A stretch of 64,000 nucleotides of DNA from positions 55,039 to 119,038 of the forward strand of contig QKWP01000660.1 in the NCBI GenBank assembly GCA_003550325.1, given 5' to 3'. This DNA comes from Gigaspora rosea (Eukaryota; Glomeromycota; Glomeromycetes; Diversisporales; Gigasporaceae). Positions within the stretch are counted from its first letter, which is position 1; each line of letters starts with the position of its first letter. Position numbers and translations under genes: made by a program. A model generated the notes under the pieces. It was given only the letters and a program-made list of their open reading frames with translations. It did no database searches and was not told the DNA's origin. Below, piece after piece: positions 33,968-46,162 of the stretch.

Positions 33968-36249
33968 TTACAGATTTGTCAGGATTAAGTCTTCCAAAAA
34001 ATTTGGTGGCATGGCTTGTTGGAATAAGAATAGTACATTTGTTTGCAATAATGTTGGAATTGAGAGAGCAGCTAGAGCATGGAAATGTAATAATAGATGG
34101 TGTTTGGTATAATCGTGTAAATTGTGGCTGAATATTGCACTGCCAATGTGTGATAAGGTATAATCTGAAGTACTAGATTGGCGACATGCCTTGCCAATAA
34201 CTATTTGATTATCAAATAGAGTAATGAGCCAAGGTTTAGTATATTTAGAGAAGTGTCCAGTAGTATAGCTGTAGTAGTTGGTTTGCGGTAAATTGAAGTG
34301 TGGGTAAATAGTATGTGCATATGCATGGCTTGTTGTTTGGTCTTCCAAAAAGGTAAACCACAAGGGAACTTTGCCTTTTGGAATTTTGTTAAGTCTGGGT
34401 GAAATATGTTCCCAGTCAAGTAAACATGAGTTGTCAAAGGAGGTGAGTTGATCGAGAAATAGAAGATGATGATGTCTAATTTGTTTTTTGAAGATAGGAT
34501 ATTTAGAATGCGAAGATAGTATAGATTCAAGAGATATTGCTCTCTCTTTGATAGTAAATGGAATATTAAAGTTAGGATTAGAATTAATAGTCCATCCCAG
34601 ATGTTTAAAAAGTTGAATAATTTTAAAATTAGTTGTATAGTGGTTAGGGCCATCTATAATAGGATTAGGATGCAAAAAGATGCTAGTAGATGACCAAAGG
34701 TTATTTTGGATTTGCTGGATTCGAATATGAGTTGTAGTACCAAGTAGGTTGTTGTCATTTAAGCGTTTAATAAAGTTAGAGATATGGTGTTGGAGCTGAA
34801 TATCCCAAATATTTTTAATATTATAAAGTTAAGGATAAAGGAGTGTACTAGTAGGAATAGTGCGACTTAGTTTGGCCTTGTGCTTGACTAGACCTATATG
34901 GTGCGAAAGAATCTTGTTACAAGCTGATCTGTTAATGACAATATTTTGTATATGATATTCCATAGTAGGAATTATAACAGTATTAATGATATATCGTGCT
35001 TGTATATCAGTAATTTTTTTAGTTCTAGCAATATTGATAAGCTGAGAAGATTCTGTTATTAATAGGCATGTTTGCTTTGATTGTTTGTTGTCAAGTGTAA
35101 ACCAGCATCCAAGGAATTTGAAAAGTTGATATGATGGCCATAGTGGAAGAGCATGGTTGTTAAAAATAATAGGGGTATAGTTATTAACTTTCAGATTAGT
35201 TGATAGAATGGATTTAGATGGATTAACTTGAATATTAGCCATAGTATAGAAAGATTCTGCAATAGAGATCATTCTAGTAAGTTCAGTTTGTAAAGAGGCA
35301 ATCCACAGAGTATCATCCATATAGGCCAGGACAGAGCATTTTGTCTGGATTTTGTCAAATGTCTGATTTTTGAGGTTAGTCATCCAGGATGTACTGATTG
35401 AGTAACTAGGTGTATTTGTATGAATATGAGTAATTAAAGGATCATAATAAATTCTTCAAAGAAGAGGAGTAATAGTTTCGCCTTGATCTATACCATTCTG
35501 AACCTGATAAGGTGCAGTAAGGCCAAGATTAGTAATGACTTGGTTTTGTCTGTCAGTTAGTAAGTCCAGAAGAATATTGATTATACTAGATAGTAAATTA
35601 AGGCGAGTGAGAGAATGTTTAAAAAGTGTAAAGTTGACAGAATAATAAGCCTTGCTCATATCCTGAGACAATAGCCAAATTTCTTTGTGGTTACAATTTG
35701 CATCTTCAATTAGATTGTTTAGAATGTAAATGGGAATAGAAGTACTATTGTTTGGAAGTACAACGTAGTTATAAGGAGATAGTATAGTATGTTTTGAAAA
35801 AACTTGGTTCAGTCTATTAGTAAGAATTTTTGTATAAAGTTTTCGGATGTGTTCAATAAGGCTAATAGGTCTTGTGAGATTTAGATTACCCTCAAAAGTG
35901 TTATTTTTTGGAATAGGAAAAATTCTTCCATGTTTTTAAAGTTTAGGAATACGGTTTTCAGAAAGGCATCAGTTAAACAAAGCAGTAAGTGTAGTAATAC
36001 CATGAGAACCGAGATGTTTGATCATTTCATAGCTAATTCCTGTAGGACCACAGGCTTTGCCATTTGGAAGTTTAGAGATTGTTTGAAGAACTTCTTCTTT
36101 TGTAATAGGGATAGTAAGAGAGGTATACCAGGCAGAATTGATATGAGAAAGAGGCTGATAATGTTGATGCCAGAAATTGTCAAAGAGAAATTGGTTAATA
36201 GGTCTGTGAGCAGTCCAATTATGGTAATGTGATTTATTATGCTGTTTGA
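33968..36249 (-). pseudogene. LINE reverse transcriptase and thumb/connection, with stops
   Basis: Reading downward from 36249: KLPNGKACGPTGISYEMIKH, a TGA and a TAA near 35.99-35.93 kb, LTRPISLIEHIRKLYTKILT, DMSKAYYSVNFTLFKH, then QNGIDQGETITPLL. A TGA follows at 35456-35458, in the place of the usual Trp; then LAYMDDTLWIA with catalytic YMDD at 35312-35323. A stop near 34828 precedes a long open connection region (33968-34675). Most of the frame is otherwise collinear, so simple point mutations inactivated it. Confidence 0.88.
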
Positions 36250-38151
36250 TTAAGCTAGGTTCTGTGACAAGTTGGTTATTAAGTTTAATATTCGAGAAGT
36301 GTATAGGGGGTGGTACCGATCAAGAATGCTATTAATAGCTTGTTTAGGTTTGGAAGTTAGGGTTTCACAACATTTTTCAGAGGCATGATTAATTTGTTGT
36401 CGAAGAAGAAGAGAGTATTCTAACTGGTATGCGTGATAGACTTGTTTCCAGACTTCATAGGCATGTTGAAGCCAGGATTGAGTACTAGCAGTATCGAGTG
36501 ATAAAAGAGGGTCCAGATTGGCTTTAGTGTAGGAATTAATAGAAAGAATATGTGAGTTAATATGTGGAAGATAAGAATTTGGGTTATTTTTAATCTTTTT
36601 AATAAGTTGGCCAAGTTTTTTGAGTCCAGTATAAAGAGCAGTACAGTGTGGTGTATATTTATGGTTATAGCTGCGTTTGCGAGATATTTTGTTTGGAATT
36701 AATTGGATTGCTGCTTGTAGGATAGAGTGTTGAATTTTGTGCCAAGTAGTATCAATATTTTCATGAGTATTTACCGAAAGGGGTATATTGTGCTGCAAAA
36801 ATAGCTGTGTAATACACTCTGAAAATTCTGTCCACTGGTCTGTTGACATAGATTTGTAGTTAAATATTCTTCGACTAACACCAGTATGCATACGAGGGGG
36901 TTTGCTATAAGCATTAGGAAATGTCCAGGAAGAAAAAAGAATAGAATGATCACTAAGAGTGCTAGTTTGACTATTATCAAGATCATATGAAAGAATAAAT
37001 TGTATATTAAATGAATCTGTCCATATATAGTCAATTCTACTATGAGCCAGATTGTTTGACCAAGTATAATGTGTATTGTTAAAATGGGCACCTATATCAA
37101 ACATGTTTGTATGATGTAGAAAGTTGATAAGTTTGTATTTGGAAGAAGAAGAGCTTATAGTATTGTCTTGTGTATTAAAGTCCCCAAGAATAATAGGATG
37201 AATATTTAGTTGTCGAGCTTGTAAAATCCAGTTAATAACAGTATTCTGAGTATTATTTCTTTTAATAGTATCAGTTGAAGATAAATAAACAGAAATAACT
37301 CGTAACTTGATATTGCTTTTGAAGAAAAGGTCGAGTGCAACTGCGCCTTCTGGGTGCATAAGACAGCTATGAACGTGAGGCTTAAGATAGTTACGGATCA
37401 TAATAGCAGCACCTTCTATTGAACTATTAGCATTAGCCCAATAATATGTATACAAATTGTTGTTACAAAATGAGAGTTTGGTTTTGTGTAAAATTTTGGT
37501 TTCTGTAATACAAGCAACATAAATATTGTGGTTAATGCAATAATCTTGCCATATTTGTCTCTTAGAAGCTGAGTTAAAACCTCTAACATTGTGGGTAGCG
37601 ATATTAATATGTAAGTTACGAGTAGGTTGAAAGTTTGAAGATATTAAGGGGTTGCCATTTGTAGTTGGTGAACTGTTATAAGGTGATGAAGTAAGAGAAG
37701 ATATAGGATCAAAAAGGTAATCAATAGAAGCTGGCAATTGGAAATTGATATTATTGTTAGAATGTGAGTTAGAAGAATAATTTGATTTGAGTGGAACATC
37801 ATCATAAAAACTTAGATCTTCAAAAGGTACAAAAAAGTGATTAGGTAAGAGGTATTCATGTAATAAATATATACGTGCTTCTTCAAACACATAATCAATT
37901 CTGCTTTCTTTAAAAAAGATTCTGATATATTGTTTTTTATAAAACATAGGATATTCTTCTTGGAGATAGGTTAAAAAGGAGCCAACAGTTTGTGGTAAAG
38001 GTAAAGATTGTAATCTATGGTAGTATAAAAATTTGTTGTAGCATGTTGATGGTTCATAAATCTCGAGTAGATTAGGATGAAAATTGATATAAGTTCTTTC
38101 TATATTATTAGTAGATAAGCTAGAATAATTGTCAGAATCGTCTGGTAACAA
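36250..38151 (-). pseudogene. LINE endonuclease (EEP) region, 633 open codons
   Basis: About 200 residues of N-terminal sequence of unknown fold precede the EEP domain, which starts NIATHNVRGFNSAS and continues CITETKIL (Glu), HPIILGDFNTQDNT (Asp/Asn), YTWSNNLAHSRIDYIWTD and TLSDHSILFSSW (terminal Asp-His). These are the catalytic and metal-binding landmarks of apurinic-type LINE endonucleases, which nick the target to prime reverse transcription. The domain appears intact. The frame runs directly into the RT region, so the original was one long ORF2. Confidence 0.9.
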
Positions 38152-38423
38152 TTCATATTCACTTGTTCTTTAGGGTAGATAGAGCCATATTGTTGTGTAG
38201 ATAATAAAGAATGTGTATAATGCAAGTGTGGTATTTCAGTATGGCATGATAAAATGGTATTTGAAGTACTAGCATTATTATCTGGTAGCAATTTGTCATC
38301 AGAATAAGTTAGCACTAAATTGTTGGGGTTAGAAAGTAATATCTCAGAGGGAGATGATGATATGGGTTCTGAGATATTTGGTGCAATGTCTTCTAAAGCG
38401 CTCACCGTATGTCCAGCTTGCAC
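38100..38423 (-). pseudogene. LINE 5' coding segment, frameshifted
   Basis: 107 open codons (MQAGHTVSALEDIAPNI...), Ser/Asn-rich, overlapping the next frame. Around 38155-38165 a frame change would join it to EYELLPDDSDNYS of the endonuclease ORF. It is probably the N-terminus of the same protein or an ORF1. No domain recognised. Confidence 0.5.
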
Positions 38424-38508
38424 GGCTCTGCAAGATTCAGAAGTTCTCAGGTTAAGCGTTAGAGGACCGTCATAATCTAAATCTTCCGGGTATATATAAA
38501 AAAAAATT

Positions 38509-38619
38509 ATAAATTATATTTTAATATTTGTTTTAATAAATTTAAAATCACCATATTTATATTATGATAATTAAATATACATTATATAGTTAAATAATAT
38601 ATGGGGTCTTTGCCTTTAA
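38509..38619. other. AT-rich spacer
   Basis: Nothing recognised. Confidence 0.4.
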
Positions 38620-38829
38620 AATGACCTTATGGGACTATGTAGATCTTATAAATAAAAATTAAAATTTCTAGCTATTCAGTAATCCAATTCAAATAAACTT
38701 TTTTTTTATTTTGTAGAGTTTAGTGAGTTTTACAAAATAAAAAAAGGTTTATTTTTTGAATTGGATTACTGGATGACTAGAAACTTTAATTTTTATCCAT
38801 AAGATCTACATAGTCCCGTAAGGTCATTT
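38620..38829. mobile_element. Foldback MITE, about 210 bp
   Basis: Arms AATGACCTTATGGGACTATG ... and, inverted, AATGACCTTACGGGACTATG ... pair over about 95 bp, including GTAATCCAATTCAAA. The loop contains TAGAGTTTAGTGAGT. No convincing TSD. Confidence 0.75.
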
Positions 38830-39240
38830 CTTTTCTTTTTTTCTTATCCTTTGATGCCCAAAAACTTCTATAGCCAGTTTCTTCAATTCTAATCCATTTA
38901 CCCTCAAATTCGTCTCTATAATCCCAATTATATCCAACCCTTCTTTTTTTTCATATTTTGCTAAATCTATTAACTTTTGCTCATTTAACTTAATCCTATT
39001 AATATTGTGCATTCCTATTTTCAGCTGGCTATATTCCTTTTCCTGATTTTCCTCTTTCTTAAACTGCTCTGTTTTTTGTTCATTGTTTGAAGCCATTTTA
39101 CAACCAGAGCCCATTGTAATGGCTTCTTTCTTCTTTATGACGCCCATGGCTACTTTCAGGAGCGTTGAGCAAACCTTTGCTCAATTGTTCTAATTTTCTC
39201 TTTTAAGCTTTCTAGCATACTTTCTAAGTTATCTTCCTCA
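38830..39240 (-). pseudogene. LINE endonuclease N-terminal fragment
   Basis: Minus-strand ORF (38824-39147), with an upstream piece in another frame (KLNEEDNLESMLESLKEK). It contains LKIGMHNINRIKLNEQKLI and GLDIIGIIETNL, the first EEP blocks. It resembles the remnant at 1900-2090 more than the LINE at 37 kb, so a second LINE family is represented. It is bounded on both sides by foldback elements. Confidence 0.65.
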
Positions 39241-39605
39241 TTCAACTTTTGTATAATTTTAATAGTGATTTTTTAGAATTACTAAGTAAATTTCTTTAAT
39301 ATTGATACCTTTTGATCTACTGGCCCATTTTGGGTGATTTAACTACCAAAATGTTTGTCTCAGTGAGACGATTCTAACAAGCCCAAAATCGCTAAATTCC
39401 AATCATTGAATTCCAAGATCGATAAAGATTTGTATTGTCAGACAATCATTTTAGCAATTTTGGGCTTGTTAGAATCGTCACACTGGGATGAACATTTTGG
39501 TAGTTAAATCATCCAAAACGGGCCAGTGGATCAAAAGTTATTCAATATTAAAAAATTTACTTAGTAATTCTAAAAAATCACTATTAAAATTACACAAAAG
39601 TTAAA
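39241..39605. mobile_element. Foldback MITE, arms about 150 bp
   Basis: Left arm elements AATTTTAATAGTGATTTTTT, TTTTGATCTACTGGCCCATTTT, ACTACCAAAATGTTTGTCTC and TAACAAGCCCAAAAT recur inverted at 39440-39600. A partial further copy follows at 39606-39735 and another lies at 31378-31500. Confidence 0.8.
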
Positions 39606-39735
39606 TGACCTTGGGACACTGTGATAAGATTTTAATGATTTTAGGCTTGTTAGGATCGTCTTAGTAAGCGAACATTTTGGTAGTTAAATCATCTAAATTG
39701 ATCCAGTAGAACAATAGTTATTAATAATTTTATAA

Positions 39736-40029
39736 TTTTATACTTTTGCCAGAATTATAAAAATTTGACCAGAATTATAATTATAACCTGATATTTTTGG
39801 GAACCCACACACCCACTAAAAAATCACGTAATTTCTGGAAGCCCCCTAACCTGAAAATTTCAATTTGTGTCTGTCTATATATAATCTCTGTCACATTTTT
39901 ATCTATTGACTAGCAGATCATCAATTAATAAAGTAAAAGTTAAAAACAAATACTTGCTTGTATCATATTTAAATAAAATCTTGATAGTATCTACTTTCCG
40001 GATTAGGTTCTTTAGTGATACAAGTTATT
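39736..40029. other. Intergenic, no gene
   Basis: AT-rich. It includes AAAAATCACGTAATTTCTGGAAGCC-like text related to 31590 (AGCTATTTCTGGAAGCTTCC). No coding signal. Confidence 0.35.
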
Positions 40030-41600
40030 AATTAACCTGTGATAATAGTGAATAATTTGGTCTAGTAGTCTATTTGGATAAAATAATCACCAAAGTGTTT
40101 GACTCAATAAAACAATTTTAAAGAGTCTAAAATTGTTCAAATTTAGATACAAAATACTAAAATCATAATTGATAATCCACTAGTCAACTGGAGAGTGATT
40201 GTAGTGTAACATAATGCAGATTATATATGAAAATTACTATAGGTAAATATGGTATGCTTCCATCTAAAAAATTTTTCTTATAAGTTAATGGCACATATTT
40301 ACTAATTAAAAGTTTAGATTTTTCAAATCAGCCTAGTGGATAGCAAGATATTGTCAAAAAACGATTGGTTAACTAAATAAAATTTTTATCAGTTAACTGA
40401 CTTGTTATACTATTTATGACTGAGTTTTTAGTTATACATAAATTTATAAAAAAAAACATATAAAATTACTATAAGCTTTGAATCTTTGATGTTTCTTCCC
40501 CTACATATTAACTTAAAATTAAATTTTTTGGGAATATAAAACAAAAAAAGAAAAAAAATTGAGCTTAAAAATCAAATTAAAATTTTACCAATTTTGCAAA
40601 AAACAAAAATGTAACTTTACCAAAAACAAATATTTAATGGGTAGTCTGCAGTTGAAGGTATAAGTTTCATAGTAAAAATTAGCAGAGATTTACTATATAT
40701 AGAAATAGAATCCTATGGGTGGCAATCAATTAATCGACAATCACTTCACCGACATAACATTTTACTGACAATTATTCACTGACATGTTCATTTTACTGAC
40801 AGTTTATTTCACCGAAGCTCATTTCACTGACAAAGTAATTCTGGTCATTGTCGTTAGGGTCTGAGTAGAATTAGATAGAATTAGAGCTAAAGTTAGAGAC
40901 TTTTTGAAAAAAAACTTTTTAGTGAAATGAACTTCGGTAAAACAAACAGTCAGTAAAATGAACTTGTCGGTGAATATTTGTCGGTAAAATGTTATGTCGG
41001 TGAAGTGATTGTCGGCGAAATAATACGAACCCAGATCCTATATATTCCATTTTTAAGAAAAAACCCTATAGTAAAAAATCAAAACAATCCCATATATTGT
41101 GATCTAACTGACTAATTTTAATGATTTTTACTGCTATTATAATCAGAAAAATTAGTTTTACAACTTTTATTAAAACTAAAAAAAAGTTTACATAATAAAA
41201 AAAAATACTTTTATATGTAAACAAGCTAGATTCCTGTATTATAAAAAGCATATGAATTTCCGTTTTTGTTTATTATAAGATCTGCAATTTTTTTACCCTT
41301 TTAGAGTCAAACTACTCTTTAACAATTTTAAAAACAACTTATATATATAAAATTATGACCTGAACAACTTTATTTAGCCTACCAAAGAAGATTACCTTGT
41401 AAGAAAAATGGGTTACCTATGTATTAAATAAATTTTAAGTTTTAAATATAAAACTTTTTTTTATCAAAATAATCTACTTTGGGCACTTAAGCAAAGTTGT
41501 TCAGCATGCAATTTTACTTATAATTAAAATTAAAATGTACTTTGTTGGCAATTTACTAGATGAAAAATAGGTCAAATTTAGAAAAAAATTTTTTTTTATA
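40030..41600. repeat. Left arm of a giant imperfect palindrome
   Basis: Segments here recur inverted on the right: GATAATCCACTAGTCAACTG (40170) at about 50800; TTAATGGCACATATTTACTA (40285) at about 48880; ATCAGCCTAGTGGATAGCAA (40327) at about 48600; ATAAGCTTTGAATCTTTGAT (40470) at about 48440; TTGAGCTTAAAAATCAAATT (40560) at about 47990; CTGAACAACTTTATTTAG (41361) at about 47873; TACTTTGGGCACTTAAGCAA (41473) at about 41707. The centre is near 41600. The arm is interrupted by the MITE at 40717-41033. Confidence 0.8.
40717..41033. mobile_element. Foldback MITE, TGGGT/ACCCA ends, copy 1 (317 bp)
   Basis: Starts GGGTGGCAATCAATTAATCG and ends AATAATACGAACCCA. The inverted core is CAATCACTTCACCGACATAA near the left end and its complement near the right. 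The flanks share ATCCTAT (7-8 bp). The same element, also 317 bp, is at 62076-62392 with flanking TATAAAT. Each contains ATTAGGGTC.GAGTAGAATTAG. Confidence 0.9.
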
Positions 41601-41659
41601 AGAATTTTTTTTCTAACTTCAACTACATTTTTTATAGTAAATAGCTAAAAAAAACATGG

Positions 41660-41805
41660 TTTAATTTTAAATACAAGTAAATTGCATACTAAACTACTTT
41701 GCTTAAGTGCCCAAAGTAGGTTACCTTGATAAAAAAGGGTTTTATATTTAAAACTCAAAAAATTTTATTTAGTATATAGGTAATTCTTTTTTTTTACAAG
41801 GTAAC
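41660..41805. repeat. Palindrome right arm, proximal piece
   Basis: AAGTAAATTGCATACTAAAC to TTTTTTTTACAAGGTAAC is the inverted partner of 41375-41530. It is cut at 41805 by the gypsy-2 insertion and resumes at 47861. Confidence 0.8.
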
Positions 41806-42288
41806 TGTCATATAGTTTACGGTGACACCCTGTACTTAGTACGGGGCATGCAGATAGATAATGAGTTACCTAGTGAAACGATGAGTGCCATTAAAGACCA
41901 ACAATACATTTCGAACGACTCACGTAATGACGCTTTTGGGCAGAATCATAGTGGTGATCGTAGTGTTGGGCCGCATTATTAGGATCGGGTATGCCAGGTA
42001 CCATGATCAATGATCATCATAACAATGGAGGGTTAAAGGTTAATTAAGTAAAAGTATATTAGTAATAAGGGTTACGCAAAATATGTAATCAGAGTTTGGG
42101 TATAAATAAGAAAATGTAAACAAAGATGAGAAATTAGTCTCTTTGTACGAAATTAATAAAGAAACGATTAGTACGAAACTTACCAAAGTAGAGTGTTTTA
42201 GTGCTGTCTCAAGTGCCAAGTGAGACAAAATTGTGTACAAAAGTTTGAGTTAGATATTAGTTCTGGTGAGACTATTTACCACGTGTTA
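41806..42288 (+). repeat. 5' LTR of gypsy 2 (483 bp)
   Basis: Compared with the 3' LTR it has about 10 extra bases near its end (TATTTACCAC, 42273-42282) and mostly transition differences. TATAAATAAG at 42102-42111 is a candidate promoter box. Confidence 0.88.
41848..41982 (+). CDS. 44-codon ORF inside the 5' LTR
   Basis: MQIDNELPSETMSAIKDQQY, then ISNDSRNDAFGQNHSGDRSV, then GPHY and TAG. It is open in both LTRs, with differences mainly S22L, R25H, N27D, G31E and P42L. It is related to the peptide in array unit 2 at 12970-13146. It lies upstream of the likely promoter, so it might be read from the 3' LTR, where pol ends in the LTR. Hydrophilic; function unknown. Confidence 0.45.
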   Translation: MQIDNELPSETMSAIKDQQYISNDSRNDAFGQNHSGDRSVGPHY

Positions 42289-42547
42289 GAGTAGGACCTG
42301 GGTAAAAGAAGTACCTCTCGCAACGAAAAGTAAAAATTCGAAAGCAAGTAATTGACGAAAGATTAATAAGTAATTTCAACAAAAATAACATTAAAACTGT
42401 CGAAATAAGCTTGAGAAGGAATAATTTCAATAGCAAAAATAAAAAAAAAAGAAAANGAAAATAAAAAAAAGAAAAAAAAAAAGAAAAAAAAATATATATA
42501 TAAATAGTAAAATACAAAACGTTATAATTTTGTGAAAGTAATCAACT
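42289..42547 (+). other. Gypsy 2 leader
   Basis: Between LTR and gag. Primer-binding site not clear (GAGTAGGACCTGGGTAAAAG follows the LTR). Purine-rich low complexity with one N at 42456. Confidence 0.5.
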
Positions 42548-43440
42548 ATGTCGACTCATGATACTATTACGAAGCCATTTTACCATGGCCGTGAAAACGA
42601 AGACATAGAAGATTTTCTTTTCGATTTTGAAATGTACGCTAAATCAAAGGACTGGGATGACGATAGAAAGAAAAAGGTGGTTGGATTGCACGTTTCCGAT
42701 AAGGCAAGGATATGGGTGCGTGGACTAATGAAAGCTTCGATGAATTTGGGTAACCTAAAGACTAATATGGTAAAGACTGCTAAAACTAAGTTTCATGTGG
42801 AAGAAAAGGTCGCAAGGTTGATGAGGATGAAACAGGAGGAAAACGAGTCAGTTGTTGGTTACAATAATAGATTCGAATCATATGCTTTTACAATTAAGGA
42901 CGAAGTTCAAGATAGGGAGAAGCGAAAGTGGTTTATTGCTGGACTAAGGAAGGAATATCGAACGAAAGTCGAGGAACATTATCCAGCTGATTATGATGAA
43001 GCAAGAGGCTTAGCTATAAAAATTGAAAGGTATAATAAGGACAATGAATTCGATACAAAAACAGCAAATAAAATGTTATTGGAAAAGACAAATGAAGGTA
43101 TCAAAGCTGACATCGATGAATTAGCGAGCGCAATAGAAGCATTGAAAATATCTCGCATGGAAAAGAAACCTGATACCGATATACAAGAAATAAAGGATGC
43201 AGTAAAGGAATTGGTGAAAGCCATGAAAGATCTTACCAACAAACCTGGAAAACCACTTAATGAGCGAAACTCTGTACGTATTACATATATCAAAAAGATG
43301 GTCACATATCACATGACTGTCCCGAAAAGGACTCTAGAAATCAATCAGAAAATTGGCGAAATAAGGAAAAGAACTTCAATAAAGAGAATGAGTCACAAAA
43401 GAGGCCCGACGTACGACTTGTAGATATCTCCAATGAGGGA
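42548..43440 (+). pseudogene. Gypsy 2 Gag with a destroyed zinc knuckle
   Basis: Typical gag fold: PFYHGRENEDIEDFLFDFEM, residues about 10-160, then a charged coiled-coil-like stretch (about 185-240). Near 43270 a frame change occurs. The alternative frame gives YYIYQKDGHISHDCPEKDSR: a CCHC knuckle in which both first cysteines are Tyr (TAT), each explained by a single G-to-A change. Gag would coat element RNA; this copy has lost its knuckle. Confidence 0.8.
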
Positions 43441-44145
43441 TTGAAAAGCGAGGATGAATTTTTGGTGGTCAAGTTAGTTGATGATAATGAAATGGATTTG
43501 GCAAATGTAAGAAACTTAGGTAAAAGAAAGCAAGAGGATGTGGTGGCTAAGACATCTAACAAAAAGGGAAGGACCTGCAAAGCTTTGGAGATAAGACAAG
43601 AAGAATTAACAACCTATCAAAAAGGAAATAATAAAGAATCAATCATGTATATACCACTTACGGATTTGACGAAAAATCTTGACATTCTAAAAACCGTGGC
43701 TGATCTTAAACTCACCATATCGCTTGGGCAATTATTTAAATGGTCACCAAAAGCAAGGAGTGAAATTATGAAAGCACTAACTCAGAAAAGAAAAGATTCT
43801 GATATAACAAATACGGATGTTAGAATAAGGTTTATACAAGGGTGTAAAATGCAGAAAAATACGAATAAAATCATACCTATTTGTCCTGCGGTGATAAACG
43901 GAGAATTAGTAAGTATACCGATCGACCCCGGCTCCCGTCTAAATCTTATGCATGTTAATTATGCAAAGAAAAGAGGATTGACATGGCAAAGAGCATACGG
44001 AAAAGGAAGGATGGCTAATGATATATTGAGCGAATTTACTAGATATATACCTCAAGTGAAGGTAGAAATGGAAGGTGTGGTGACTAATCAAAGCTTCTAC
44101 GTAATGGAGTCAGCAAGTTTCAATGTACTTTTAGGGATGCCATAG
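43441..44145 (+). pseudogene. Gypsy 2 protease region
   Basis: 234 open codons, in the same frame as the knuckle sequence above. The retropepsin active site reads IPIDPGSRLNLMHV (Asp-Pro-Gly instead of Asp-Ser/Thr-Gly). The late motif is FNVLLGMP followed by TAG, where Trp is expected. The preceding basic linker contains LGKRKQEDVVAKTSNKKGR. Confidence 0.75.
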
Positions 44146-45851
44146 TTAGCGGGGGCCCAGTGTAATTTATATTAGAAGAAGAATGAATACTGGTGTACAG
44201 TGTCTTCTGAAAGTCGAGAATCATCGTTCATCGTCTTTGTTGTGCCGAGGAATTGGGTTGAAAGATGCGATAAAAATGATGATGATGAGTCGGATGATTA
44301 TGATGATGAGGATGAAATTAATCGGGTAACGGCGGTACGAAGATTTCAGATCATTGTAAATAATAAGGAAGTCTTTGGAGATAGAGATGAACAGATAAGA
44401 AATGAAATTGAACGAGACCAATCACGTGATCGACTGGTATCGAAAGTTAAAAGTCGACCTAAGATATCAGAGTCAGTGGTATTACGAAAACTGACAATGG
44501 AAAATATAAAACTACTGAATTTTGGGCCTAAACTCTAATCGAAAGAAAAGAATTATGTGACAGATCAGATAATAAGTGACATTTCTAAGGTGTTTGCCTT
44601 CAATTTTTCCAAATTGGGTTGCACCGATTTGCTAAAATATGAAGTAAGGACCGGTGGCGCAGATATACCCCATATGAGATTGAGGCCGATTAGAATTAAT
44701 AATCCAGAGAAAGCACAATTGTTTGAAGATCACTTGAAGCAAATGATTCAGTATAGGTTGTTGGAAGAAGGAAATGGACCGTATGCATACCATTGTTTTC
44801 CGGTGGACAAAAAGGAAGGTGGAACTGATCGAATTTGTGCTGTTGGAAATATGAAGCCATTAAATAAACACATTATCAAGGACAGTTATCCGCTTCCTAT
44901 AATCAGAGATATTTTGGAAGAAGGGCAGGACATGAATGGTATTCAAGCGTCGACGCATTCAAGGGATATTGGCAGATACGAATACGCAAAAAGGATCGAG
45001 ATAAAGTGACGGTGTCGATGACGTTGGGAGTTTTACGATATACGGTGATGTGTATGGGCTTGAAAAATGCGAGTGAAACGTTCTAGCGGCTGATGGACCT
45101 GGTTTCAAAAGAAGAAAAATGGTGAAAGGTAGCTGCGGCGTATCAAGATGACATGGGGTTGTGGACTGATGGTAATTTGAAAGACCACGTGGATTTGTTT
45201 TTTGAATTGGCTAATACTTTTGAAAAGGCTGAGCTTACCTTCGCGGCTAAGAAATGTTATATTGCATTAAAAGAACTCAGCATGTACAGTTTTATTGTAA
45301 GCAAAAAGGGAATTAAAGTTGACACAAAAGGTCTAAAAAGGATACAGAACTGGCCAGAGCTGAAGAATTGTAGCGAATTAAGATCATTTTACAGAACTGT
45401 GGGGTACTATCGTCAGTTTATTAGGAATTTCAGCAGAATTGCATGACCATTGACGAATTTGATGAGAAAGGAATGTATATTTTATTGGGAGAAGGATCAG
45501 AAGGAGTCGTTCAAACAATTAAAAGAAAAGCTGTTGGAAGATGTGGTCTTAAAAGGACCCGATTGGGGAAGCGCGAAAAAGGGGATAAAGCTGTACCATC
45601 TGTATACGGACATGTGTGACATCTCAATTAGTGCGGTCCTGGAACAAAAAGATGAAGAAGGAAATCTAAGGCCTTTATCGTTCGACTCAAGAAAATTAAA
45701 TAAGACGAACTCAACTATACAGTTACAGAGAAAGAGTGCTTGGCAATTGTACTTGGTTGTAATACAAATGAGCGATATGTTGGTGGTACTGTCTTCAATG
45801 TTTGGGTGGATCACCAAGCACTCGAGTGTTTGTTCAATAAGGCGGAGTTGA
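44146..45851 (+). pseudogene. Gypsy 2 reverse transcriptase and RNase H start
   Basis: Pieces: linker with a poly-acidic run (44260-44310); RT N-part 44557-45009 (LLEEGNGPYAYHCFPVDKKE, INKHIIKDSYPLP-like); then stops at about 45085 and 45127. The catalytic YQDD is at 45141-45152; 45153-45446 is palm/thumb (GYYRQFIRNFSRIA, then TGA). 45450-45851 begins RNase H (KLYHLYTDMCDISISAVLEQ). A frame change near 45730 leads to the next piece. Inactive. Confidence 0.82.
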
Positions 45852-46120
45852 AAGGAAGGGTAATGCGTTGGGTTTTAGTGCTACAGGAGTTTGAGTTTAA
45901 AGTACATTATAAAAGTGGTAAAAGGCATGGTAATGCCGATGGAATGTTGAGGTATCCAGTAGACTGTAAGGAAGTGAACGGTGATAACGAACGTTTTGTG
46001 GAAGGACTAATTATGCGTGTGGATAGTTATAACAACAAGAAAAAAGATTTGTTGTGGATAAAAGGATACCTTAAGGAATTCGAATGGGCACGTGACATAA
46101 AAGCGACTGATTTACCTTGA
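45740..46120 (+). pseudogene. Gypsy 2 RNase H end and linker
   Basis: NVWVDHQALECLFNKAELKG, then RRHGNADG-type motif (KRHGNADGMLRYPV), the end of RNase H and start of the connection to integrase. Confidence 0.75.
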
Positions 46121-46162
46121 TTATGGAGAAAGATGAGATGATACTGCATCATTGGGGATAAT

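Larger units (their letters stand above)
32277..38492 (-). mobile_element. Nearly full-length LINE (about 6.2 kb): EEP-RT-RNase H
   Basis: Poly-A (T-tract at 32275-32290) marks the 3' end. The 5' end is near 38492. Probable TSD TATATAAAAAAAATT lies at 32262-32276, with a near copy at 38493-38508 (one extra A). Domain order: N-terminal region, EEP endonuclease, reverse transcriptase, RNase H, CCHC-type knuckle. RNase H after RT is typical of I-like/Tad-like clades. Only scattered stops and a few frame changes disrupt it, so it is relatively recent. A 3' fragment of the same family is inserted at 14621-14787. Confidence 0.92.

Noticed and set aside
42272..42517. Minus-strand frame opposite the gypsy 2 leader
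   Set aside because: Phe/Leu runs from an A-rich tract, and it contains an N.
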